A stretch of 5,326 nucleotides of DNA, taken from contig DJVC01000087.1 in NCBI GenBank assembly GCA_002440765.1, positions 1 to 5,326 on the forward strand, read 5' to 3'. The position numbers and the translations under genes were made by a program. The notes below the pieces were generated by a model, which did not search any database, was not told the origin of the DNA, and saw nothing but the letters and a program-made list of their open reading frames with translations. How positions within the stretch are numbered: position 1 is the first letter of the stretch; each line of letters opens with the position of its first letter. This document shows positions 1 to 5,310 of this stretch, piece by piece. Origin of the DNA: a bacterium UBP3_UBA6266 (GTDB taxonomy: Bacteria > Auribacterota > UBA6266).

Positions 1-195
1 TTTGTATCTGGACCACACGTCGGAAAGCACATAGCCTCTCCAGTGCCCGACATGAAGGCCTGCGCCGGAAGGATAGGGAAACATATCAAGACAGTAATAT
101 TTAGGTTTTATGCTTTGTTCTCCGGTTTTGTATAAACCGGATTTTTCCCAGTTATCCTGCCATTTTTTCTCTATTTTTTTAGGTTCGTATTTCAT
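1..195 (-). CDS. leuS: Leucyl-tRNA synthetase, N-terminal fragment (partial, runs off the left edge)
   Basis: Cytoplasmic class I aminoacyl-tRNA synthetase that charges tRNA-Leu with leucine using ATP. The minus strand reads 65 codons without a stop from an ATG at 195-193 to the window edge. The protein opens [16 protein letters not shown], the usual LeuRS start, in which a basic helix with paired Trp leads into the catalytic Rossmann fold. Residues 38-51 read [14 protein letters not shown], the LeuRS form of the class I HIGH motif (H48-V-G-H51), followed by [14 protein letters not shown]. The editing domain, KMSKS loop and anticodon-binding domain lie outside the window. No strong Shine-Dalgarno sequence precedes the ATG, but the start fits the family N-terminus. 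It is divergent from the iron operon and probably unrelated to it functionally. The identification is secure; only completeness is unknown. Confidence 0.96.
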   Translation of the reverse strand, partial: MKYEPKKIEKKWQDNWEKSGLYKTGEQSIKPKYYCLDMFPYPSGAGLHVGHWRGYVLSDVWSRYK

Positions 196-239
196 GTATT
201 TACGCCATCCCGGAGTAGTTGTTTTATAATAGGGAAGAA

Positions 240-248
240 ATTATACCA
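240..248 (-). promoter_or_regulatory. Putative extended -10 promoter element of leuS
   Basis: Read on the minus strand this is TGGTATAAT: a perfect TATAAT hexamer (240-245) preceded by TGG, an extended -10 arrangement. It lies 45 bp upstream of the leuS ATG. The matching -35 region around 262-268 is only weakly TTGACA-like (TTTATA or CTTTAT), which extended -10 promoters tolerate. Assignment rests on consensus match and position only. Confidence 0.55.
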
Positions 249-327
249 GAATTGCCTGCCATATAAAGGAAAATATAAAATTTTCCGGGATGTGAAGGTG
301 TTTAATTAAAAGAAATAATTTTTTTAC

Positions 328-356
328 TTGACAAATATAGGCAACCCTAGTATATT
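328..356 (+). promoter_or_regulatory. Sigma70-type promoter of the regulator-feo operon
   Basis: A perfect -35 TTGACA (328-333) is followed by exactly 17 bp and a -10 TATATT (351-356), one mismatch from TATAAT. Transcription would start near 363, about 25 bp before the GTG start of the metalloregulator. The core promoter is strong, so control most likely comes from repression. This agrees with the two dyad boxes that sit in the -35/-10 spacer and immediately after the -10. Confidence 0.85.
337..350 (+). promoter_or_regulatory. Operator box 1, DtxR/MntR-like dyad in the promoter spacer
   Basis: The sequence ATAGG-CAAC-CCTAG has inverted TAGG/CCTA half-sites (338-341 and 346-349) separated by 4 bp. 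It fills the spacer between the -35 and -10 hexamers, where a bound repressor would block RNA polymerase. It is a weaker copy of box 2, whose centre is 19 bp away. DtxR/IdeR iron boxes also use TTAGG/CCTAA half-sites, though typically within a 19-bp palindrome with a longer centre, so the exact binding mode is inferred. Confidence 0.6.
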
Positions 357-369
357 TAGGCATACCTAA
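356..369 (+). promoter_or_regulatory. Operator box 2, DtxR/MntR-like dyad over the transcription start
   Basis: TTAGG-CATA-CCTAA is a perfect 5-bp inverted repeat with a 4-bp centre. Its first base is the last base of the -10 hexamer, and the box covers the predicted transcription start. The half-sites match those recognised by DtxR/MntR-family repressors, and such a regulator is encoded immediately downstream. Autoregulation and metal-dependent repression of the whole operon are therefore the likely roles. Cognate binding is inferred. Confidence 0.72.
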
Positions 370-375
370 TATTAG

Positions 376-381
376 AAGGAG
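376..381 (+). promoter_or_regulatory. Ribosome binding site fixing the GTG start of the metalloregulator
   Basis: AAGGAG lies 6 bp before the GTG at 388. This good spacing supports the GTG start. The protein then begins SPALEDYLESIF, the usual DtxR/MntR N-terminus, so nothing appears to be missing. Confidence 0.8.
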
Positions 382-387
382 TGGCAG

Positions 388-864
388 GTGAATATAAGTC
401 CGGCACTGGAAGATTATCTTGAAAGTATATTTATTATCAACGCTAAAAAAAGTTCTGTAAGAGTAAAAGATATGGCGAAATTTGCGGGGGTCAAGCCTCC
501 TTCTGTTATTGAGGCACTAAACCATTTGCAGGACAAAGGTTTGGTGGAACACGAACCTTATGGATACATTGAACTTACATCCGAAGGGCATAAACTTGCG
601 GAATCTATTTATGAGAAACATAATATACTTAAGAAATTTTTTAATGAGATTCTCGGTATCGATGAAAAAACAGCAGGGGAAGATGCTTGCAGGATTGAAC
701 ATTACTTAAGTAAGGAAACGTTGGACAGAATAGTAAATTTTATACGGTTTATAGAAACAGCGCCTTCAGCGGAGCAGAAACCGAATTGGTTGAATAACTT
801 TCATTATTTTATGAAACATAATAAGCGTCCGCCCTGTTGCCCGAAACCTGAAAAAGGAAAATAA
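388..864 (+). CDS. DtxR/MntR-family metal-dependent transcriptional repressor
   Basis: Cytoplasmic DNA-binding metalloregulator of 158 residues, read from a GTG start. Residues 1-65 form the winged helix-turn-helix: recognition region around GVKPPSVIEALNHLQDKGLV (34-53), wing around 54-64. Residues 66-123 form the dimerisation and metal-binding domain. By alignment with the known families, candidate primary-site ligands are D9, E12, H78, C101, E104 and H105. D9 and E12 match MntR (D8, E11; DtxR has Met10 at the first position), while C101 in DACRIEH matches DtxR Cys102 (Glu99 in MntR). The DtxR ancillary-site Glu and His are replaced (K82, G97), and the SH3-like third domain of DtxR is absent. 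A tail of about 30 residues ends RPPCCPKPEKGK with adjacent cysteines (150-151). It is first in the operon and probably represses itself and feo through the boxes at 337-369. Metal specificity (Fe or Mn) is undecided. Confidence 0.93.
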   Translation: MNISPALEDYLESIFIINAKKSSVRVKDMAKFAGVKPPSVIEALNHLQDKGLVEHEPYGYIELTSEGHKLAESIYEKHNILKKFFNEILGIDEKTAGEDACRIEHYLSKETLDRIVNFIRFIETAPSAEQKPNWLNNFHYFMKHNKRPPCCPKPEKGK

Positions 865-865
865 A

Positions 866-872
866 GAAGGAG
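866..872 (+). promoter_or_regulatory. Shine-Dalgarno sequence of the first feoA, long spacing
   Basis: GAAGGAG begins one base after the upstream stop codon and lies 12 bp before the ATG at 885, longer than the usual 5-9 bp. No other in-frame start lies between, and the protein from 885 has the expected FeoA length, so the start is kept. The first feoA may be translated less efficiently than its neighbours. Confidence 0.6.
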
Positions 873-884
873 TATTTTATAATT

Positions 885-1109
885 ATGGTACCGTTAAATT
901 CAGTGCTTCAGGGGAAAATCGTTAAAATTGTAAAAATTGACGCGGGAAAAGGTTTTTACCAGAAACTGAATAATATGGGAATTTTGACGGGAGATATTGT
1001 AAGGGTTGTTAATACGACAGGGGGTCCTATTGTTATTTCTAAAGCTGGTATGAGATTGGCGCTCGGAAGAGGTATGAGTTGTAAAATTTTAGTTGAGGAA
1101 ATAAGTTAG
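885..1109 (+). CDS. feoA: FeoA-like protein 1 (divergent FeoA domain)
   Basis: Small cytoplasmic SH3-like-fold protein of 74 residues, the normal size for a stand-alone FeoA, which is a partner of the FeoB ferrous iron transporter. The FeoA pattern is visible: a first beta strand with GKIVKIVKID (10-19), the helix-turn YQKLNNMGILTGDIVRVV (25-42) matching the family RRL-DMGI-x-G-x-I segment, and a final strand LALGRGMSCKILVEE (58-72). It differs strongly from the second FeoA: the APLGDPVEI turn is replaced by NTTGGPIVI, and VRGYNLSLRKSEA by GMRLALGRGMS. It lies 20 bp after the regulator and is surely co-transcribed with it. Dual FeoA genes before feoB occur in other anaerobes; a separate role for this paralogue, such as regulation or a heteromeric FeoA, is inference. 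Family assignment is good; exact function is open. Confidence 0.85.
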   Translation: MVPLNSVLQGKIVKIVKIDAGKGFYQKLNNMGILTGDIVRVVNTTGGPIVISKAGMRLALGRGMSCKILVEEIS

Positions 1110-1184
1110 CGATATATTCAGGCCGGGATGGTGATGCGTGGTTGTATTTTAGCAGAGGCAGTTCAATTTTTTTTGTGATGTAAG

Positions 1185-1198
1185 TTAGGGAAGACTAA
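1185..1198 (+). promoter_or_regulatory. Possible third regulator box upstream of the second feoA
   Basis: TTAGG-GAAG-ACTAA fits the TTAGG-N4-CCTAA pattern of the upstream operators with one half-site mismatch. It overlaps a slightly different dyad, GTTAG-N6-CTAAC (1184-1199), and a further isolated CCTAA half-site follows at 1208-1212. It lies about 50 bp before the second feoA, in the largest gap inside the operon. A weak promoter is possible (TTGTGA at 1173-1178, AACAAT at 1197-1202, 18 bp apart), which this box would overlap. This suggests a second, metal-controlled entry point for feoA-feoB transcription. The evidence is motif similarity only. Confidence 0.45.
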
Positions 1199-1247
1199 CA
1201 ATATTTACCTAAGACAAAAAGGATTTTTAAGAAGAAAAGAGGTATAA

Positions 1248-1487
1248 ATGGGCAATTTAAAACTTTTAAAAGATTTAAAATCAGGGCAGAAAGGAATAAT
1301 TACAAAAGTATCCGGCGTCGGTTCAATTTTCCGCCGTCTTCTTGATATGGGGATAAGTAAGGGGGCGGAAATAACGGTTGTGCGTGTTGCTCCGCTGGGA
1401 GATCCGGTAGAAATTAAAGTTAGAGGATATAACCTTAGTTTACGTAAAAGCGAAGCGGCAAATATTTATGTCGATTTAATGGAATGA
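1248..1487 (+). CDS. feoA: FeoA, ferrous iron transport accessory protein 2 (canonical)
   Basis: Cytoplasmic SH3-like protein of 79 residues that associates with FeoB and is needed for efficient Fe(II) uptake in studied bacteria. It is textbook FeoA: LKDLKSGQKGIITKV (7-21), then GSIFRRLLDMGISKGAEITVV (25-45), the conserved turn RVAPLGDPVEIKVRGYNLSL (46-65) and RKSEAANIYV (66-75). The ATG at 1248 follows AGAGGT (1238-1243) at 4-5 bp spacing. The stop lies 15 bp before feoB, so the two are translated from one transcript. It is preceded by a 138-bp gap that holds a possible operator and promoter, so it may be made with feoB independently of the first FeoA. Most of the classical FeoA function can be expected here. 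Confidence 0.97.
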   Translation: MGNLKLLKDLKSGQKGIITKVSGVGSIFRRLLDMGISKGAEITVVRVAPLGDPVEIKVRGYNLSLRKSEAANIYVDLME

Positions 1488-1502
1488 TACAGGAGGTTCT
1501 AA

Positions 1503-3650
1503 ATGGCAAAAAAGATTACTATAGCTCTGGCAGGCAATCCCAATTCGGGTAAGACCACGATTTTTAACGCCTTGACCGGCTCCAACCAGCATGTGGGGAA
1601 TTATCCCGGAGTTACCGTTGAGAAAGTTGAGGGTAGGGTAAAATACGGTGAATACGATATCAATATAATTGATTTACCGGGTACATACAGCCTAACTGCC
1701 AATTCTATGGATGAACTTGTAGCGAGGCACTTTATTATCGAAGAGAAGCCCGATGTTATTGTTAATATAGTGGATTCTTCGAATCTGGAACGGAATCTGT
1801 ATTTATCTACCCAGATTATGGAGCTGGGTGTTCCAATGGTCCTGGCGTTCAATATGCATGATATTGCGCTCGGGAATGGTGTCGAGATTGATAAAAATCT
1901 GCTGTCGGAACTGCTGGGAAGACCGATAGTGTTTGTTATAGGGACCAAAAAGATAGGGGTAGAAAAAATCCTTGAAGAGGCAATCAGTCTTATCGAAGGC
2001 AAATTTCATATAGGAGATGTCAATATAAGATATGGGAAAGATCTGGAAGGCGAGATAGCAAAACTTGAAGATATAATTATAAAAGATAAAGAACTGGTTA
2101 GCAGGTATTCCCCTTGTTGGGTTGCGATAAAATCTCTGGAAAATGACAAAGAAGTGATAAAAAGGTTGAGGAACAGCCCGTTTGCGAACGAGTTTTTTGA
2201 ACAGTTAAAGACAAGCATGTATCATCTGAAAGTAATATTTTCCGATGAAGCGGAGGCGGTTATAGCCGACCGCCGTTACGGTTTTATAAGCGGAGCCTGC
2301 TCCGAGGCTACAAAAATTACAAAAGAAGACAGACACACTCTTTCCGATAAAATTGACAGGGTGATGATAAACAGGGTGTTGGGCTTTCCCATATTTTTGG
2401 GATTGATGTGGCTCGTGTTTCAATTCTCCTTTAAGGTAAGCGAGCCCGTTATGGGTTGGATTGAAACGGGTATAGGGTTGTTGGGTGACTTGGTCGGCAA
2501 ATTTTTTCCCGAAGGAAGTCCGATCCAATCGCTGGCGGTTGACGGGGTGATCGCGGGAGTAGGCGGTGTTCTCGTATTTGTGCCGATAATATTTTTAATG
2601 TTTTTCGCCATTGCTATTTTAGAGTATTCGGGTTATATGGCCAGGGCTGCTTTTATTATGGACAGATTAATGCATAAAATAGGGCTGCACGGCCGATCTT
2701 TCATCCCTATGTTACTGGGGTTTGGCTGTAACGTTCCCGCTATTATGGCAACAAGGACAATAGAAGACAGGAGAGACAGGCTGGTTACAATCCTTGTCAG
2801 CCCTTTTATGAGTTGCGGCGCAAGATTGCCGGTATACGCTTTGTTTATAGGAGCTTTTTTCCCCCAGAAGATTGCGGGAAACGTTTTATTTTCTTTATAC
2901 CTGCTGGGTATTATGGTCGCGGTTGTTTCTGCTAAGGTCTTTCGTAAATATGTTTTTAGGGGTGAAGCGGCTCCATTTGTTATGGAACTTCCCCCGTACA
3001 GGATTCCTACCCTGAAGGCGGTTGTGATTAATATGTGCCAGAGAGGGATGGTTTATCTGAAAAAAGCGGGAACCATTATCCTTGCCGGTTGTCTGGTGAT
3101 CTGGTTCTTGAGCAATTTCCCGTGGAATCCTTCATATTCGAAAGATTTTGACGCGTTAGTTGAAAAAGCGGACGACAATCAGGAGCTTGTCACAAGGCTG
3201 GAAAATGAAAAATCCCTTGAGAAGCTCGAAAAGAGTTATGCCGGTATCATTGGAAAGGCGATAACTCCGGTTTTCAGGCCTTTGGGTATTCATGACTGGA
3301 GATTGCCCGTGGGACTTATAGGAGGTTTTGTCGCTAAGGAAATTGTTGTCGGCACGCTCGGCACTCTTTATTCGGTAGGGGAAGCAGATGAAGAATCGGT
3401 CCCTCTCAAAGAAGCATTGCAGAATGCTGTGCGCCCCGACGGCAGCAAGACATATAATCCTCTGGTTGCGTATTCTATCATGGTTTTTATGCTTTTATAT
3501 GTGCCCTGTATTGCGGTTATTGCGGTTATAAAGAGAGAAACTAACTCATGGCGCTGGCCCATATTTACGGTTTTTTATACGACCGCGGTTGCATGGGTTC
3601 TGGCTTGTATTGTCTATCAGGTCGGAAATCTTTTTGGTTTGGGTAATTGA
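1503..3650 (+). CDS. feoB: FeoB, Fe(II) transporter with N-terminal G domain
   Basis: Inner-membrane ferrous iron permease of 715 residues, full length for the family. The N-terminal GTPase domain shows G1 GNPNSGKT (11-18), the switch I region HVGNYPGVTVEK (30-41), G3 DLPG (57-60), G4 NMHD (117-120, the FeoB version of NKxD) and a G5 region around VIGTKKIGV (145-153). A GDI-like helical segment follows at about 170-275. The membrane part starts near 288 and has hydrophobic segments at about 293-310, 350-375, 425-450, 460-480, 520-540, 600-620, 655-675 and 685-710. It contains both Gate regions, with GFGCNVPAIMATRT (406-419), SPFMSCGARLPVYA (433-446) and GFVAKEIVVGTLGTLYS (608-624), plus YVPCI (666-670). 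Conserved C409, C438 and C669 lie in motifs linked to iron passage. AGGAGGT (1491-1497) sits 5 bp before the ATG. No essential motif is missing. There is no Cys-rich C-terminal tail and no feoC after it. Confidence 0.98.
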   Translation: MAKKITIALAGNPNSGKTTIFNALTGSNQHVGNYPGVTVEKVEGRVKYGEYDINIIDLPGTYSLTANSMDELVARHFIIEEKPDVIVNIVDSSNLERNLYLSTQIMELGVPMVLAFNMHDIALGNGVEIDKNLLSELLGRPIVFVIGTKKIGVEKILEEAISLIEGKFHIGDVNIRYGKDLEGEIAKLEDIIIKDKELVSRYSPCWVAIKSLENDKEVIKRLRNSPFANEFFEQLKTSMYHLKVIFSDEAEAVIADRRYGFISGACSEATKITKEDRHTLSDKIDRVMINRVLGFPIFLGLMWLVFQFSFKVSEPVMGWIETGIGLLGDLVGKFFPEGSPIQSLAVDGVIAGVGGVLVFVPIIFLMFFAIAILEYSGYMARAAFIMDRLMHKIGLHGRSFIPMLLGFGCNVPAIMATRTIEDRRDRLVTILVSPFMSCGARLPVYALFIGAFFPQKIAGNVLFSLYLLGIMVAVVSAKVFRKYVFRGEAAPFVMELPPYRIPTLKAVVINMCQRGMVYLKKAGTIILAGCLVIWFLSNFPWNPSYSKDFDALVEKADDNQELVTRLENEKSLEKLEKSYAGIIGKAITPVFRPLGIHDWRLPVGLIGGFVAKEIVVGTLGTLYSVGEADEESVPLKEALQNAVRPDGSKTYNPLVAYSIMVFMLLYVPCIAVIAVIKRETNSWRWPIFTVFYTTAVAWVLACIVYQVGNLFGLGN

Positions 3651-3680
3651 AGAACGGATTTACGAGAGGAATGTTTTGCC

Positions 3681-3833
3681 ATGATAAAAGAGTGCGATAA
3701 TAGCGGTTTTGATAAAACAGTTTTGGAAGAAATAATAAAAGCCGTCTGCGATATAAGTTACGGGGAGGTGGTGATAACAAAACACAACTCGAAAATAGTG
3801 CAGATAGAAAAAAGAAATAAAATAAGGTTTTAG
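3681..3833 (+). CDS. DUF2292/YezD-like small protein
   Basis: Small cytoplasmic protein of 50 residues and unknown function. The ATG at 3681 is preceded by GAGAGGA (3664-3670) at 10 bp spacing, and the frame runs to TAG at 3831. The sequence shows the DUF2292 pattern: a short N-terminal helix (LEEIIKAVCDI, 15-25), then SYGEVVITKHNSKIVQIEK (26-44), matching the family's I-x-YGSV-x-I-x-x-x-x-G-K-VVQIE-K core, and a basic end RNKIRF. This core predicts two beta strands joined by a turn. Two cysteines (C5, C23) are not clearly family features. It follows feoB by 30 bp with no terminator, so it is probably the last or next-to-last gene of the iron transcript. The family match is recalled from its motif. 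No biochemical role is known to me. Confidence 0.82.
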   Translation: MIKECDNSGFDKTVLEEIIKAVCDISYGEVVITKHNSKIVQIEKRNKIRF

Positions 3834-3924
3834 AACACTACTGCGCCAGCAGCGTTAAACAGAAGCATTGATGCAGATGCCGGCCGGATAACCGGAGGAA
3901 CTGTGATATTTATCGGAGGTTTTT

Positions 3925-5310
3925 ATGAATATCAAATCCGGATTCCGGTTAAGGGCATTTTTTTTAACTGCGATTTTTGCGGGAATAGTGATTTTTTCTT
4001 TTTCGGCAAGCAGCAAAGCCGATGAACAGATACTGTTGGATATGATAAAAGATCAGGCCGGCGAAATCGAGATGCTGAAAAAACAGGTTTTGCAGTTGCA
4101 GGAGAATCAATCTGCAAGTGAGAATAAAATATCAGAAAACATGAATAGCATTGCAATGATGCCGAAAAAAGACGCGGAACTGTTTCCGGAAGGTTTAACA
4201 GAAAGTCTTGATATCGGGGTGGGTGCCACATTTATAGTTCAGGGAGCGTCAAAAGGGAATAGAACCGCAGAAAGAAAGGATGAGCATCCGTGGGATGCGA
4301 CCTTATCTGTTGATATAGGGATTGAAAAGACATTTGATGAATGGGGTATGGTTTTTGCCTCTCTGGAATATGATAACGGAGGAGGTCTGGACGGCAACGG
4401 GAGAATGCAGTTATTCAGCGATGTAAATGGGGATGTTAATGGAGCCGGTTCAACAGTTGAGGTTAGCGAAGTGTGGTATGAACATTATTTTTTCGATAAG
4501 AGATTTATACTGACGGCGGGGAAAATAGATCCCTGTGCCTATGTGGATGATAATGCTTATGCCAATGACGAAACAACCCAATTTTTGAATTGTGCTTTTA
4601 TCAACAGTACGGCGTTTAATAATGGCGCGAGAGTGGATAGCGGTCCCGGTGTCAGAATTGCGTGGGAGCCTGTCGATTGGTGTGATTTCAATCTGGTCGG
4701 AGGGACTACCGGTGGTACGTGGGACAATATAGGGAATAATCTTACGGGTATGGCGCAAGTGGCTTTCAAGCCCAATTGGATTCAGAACAGCGAAGGCGGG
4801 TACCGTGAAGGCAATTATCGTTTCTATGGATGGTATGCTCATGCCTGCGACGATTTCCCGATATGGGATACATCAGGGCAGATTAATAGAGATTATAACT
4901 ATGGATTCGGTGTCAGCTTTGACCATGAATTGGTTGACGCGATAGGTGTTTTCGGCAGGTTTGGATGGGCGGACCCTGAAGTGAGTATTGTAGAATATTC
5001 GTGGGGTTCCGGTTTTCATCTGAACGGGAAATATTGGGGAAGAAAGAATGACATGATTGGAGCCGGCATAGGACAGAATATACCGGGAAACAAATGGGCT
5101 GAAACAGATAATAACGGAGGAGACAAAGAGGAAGGAGTATTTGAAATATATTATAGTTTTCATGTTAATGAATACCTTAGTATTTCTCCGGATTTTCAGA
5201 TTATATGGAATCCTTACGGGGCGGGTTCGAAAACGGAAGGACCGTCGGATAATACAGGAAGGGATGAGACAGTTTATGTATATGGGTTAAGGGGGCAACT
5301 GGATTTCTGA
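3925..5310 (+). CDS. OprB-family outer-membrane porin with N-terminal coiled coil
   Basis: Outer-membrane beta-barrel channel of 461 residues. Residues 1-33 are a signal peptide: basic SGFRLR, a hydrophobic core AFFLTAIFAGIVIFSFSA and a likely cut near ASSKA-DE. Residues 34-75 form a predicted periplasmic coiled coil (ILLDMIKDQAGEIEMLKKQV). The barrel starts near 93 (ESLDIGVGATFIVQG) and ends YVYGLRGQLDF with a terminal Phe, the usual BAM-recognised end. The segment LTAGKIDP..Y.DDNAYANDETTQFLN (196-222) and EIYYSFHVNEYLSISPDFQ (407-425) are typical of the carbohydrate-selective porin OprB family. Four cysteines (204, 223, 253, 308) are unusual for a porin. CGGAGGT (3914-3920) lies 4 bp before the ATG. 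It follows the DUF2292 gene by 91 bp, possibly in the same transcript. OprB members pass sugars, but this family also includes porins of unknown cargo in many phyla; an iron role is inferred from position alone. Confidence 0.9.
   Translation: MNIKSGFRLRAFFLTAIFAGIVIFSFSASSKADEQILLDMIKDQAGEIEMLKKQVLQLQENQSASENKISENMNSIAMMPKKDAELFPEGLTESLDIGVGATFIVQGASKGNRTAERKDEHPWDATLSVDIGIEKTFDEWGMVFASLEYDNGGGLDGNGRMQLFSDVNGDVNGAGSTVEVSEVWYEHYFFDKRFILTAGKIDPCAYVDDNAYANDETTQFLNCAFINSTAFNNGARVDSGPGVRIAWEPVDWCDFNLVGGTTGGTWDNIGNNLTGMAQVAFKPNWIQNSEGGYREGNYRFYGWYAHACDDFPIWDTSGQINRDYNYGFGVSFDHELVDAIGVFGRFGWADPEVSIVEYSWGSGFHLNGKYWGRKNDMIGAGIGQNIPGNKWAETDNNGGDKEEGVFEIYYSFHVNEYLSISPDFQIIWNPYGAGSKTEGPSDNTGRDETVYVYGLRGQLDF

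Noticed and set aside
1141..1175. Run of eight T at 1167-1174 as a possible terminator after the first feoA
   Set aside because: No stable GC-rich stem precedes the T run, so an intrinsic terminator is not supported.
1128..1178. Sixteen-codon frame starting ATG GTG ATG in the gap between the two feoA genes
   Set aside because: It has no ribosome binding site, no recognisable sequence and very short length; the region is better explained as regulatory DNA.
1851..1862. FeoB G4 motif NMHD instead of NKxD as a possible defect
   Set aside because: NMxD is the normal form of this motif in FeoB proteins, so nothing is abnormal.
1601..2002. Long minus-strand open frame of 133 codons inside feoB
   Set aside because: It is a shadow of the feoB reading frame, with no ribosome binding site and low-complexity protein sequence.
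3880..3895. CCGG-ATAA-CCGG dyad before the porin as a terminator or riboswitch stem
   Set aside because: The stem is only 4 bp, has no T run after it, and the surrounding bases match no riboswitch consensus I know.
3932..4231. Minus-strand open frame of 99 codons opposite the porin N-terminus
   Set aside because: It overlaps the signal peptide and coiled coil of a clear gene and has no family features.
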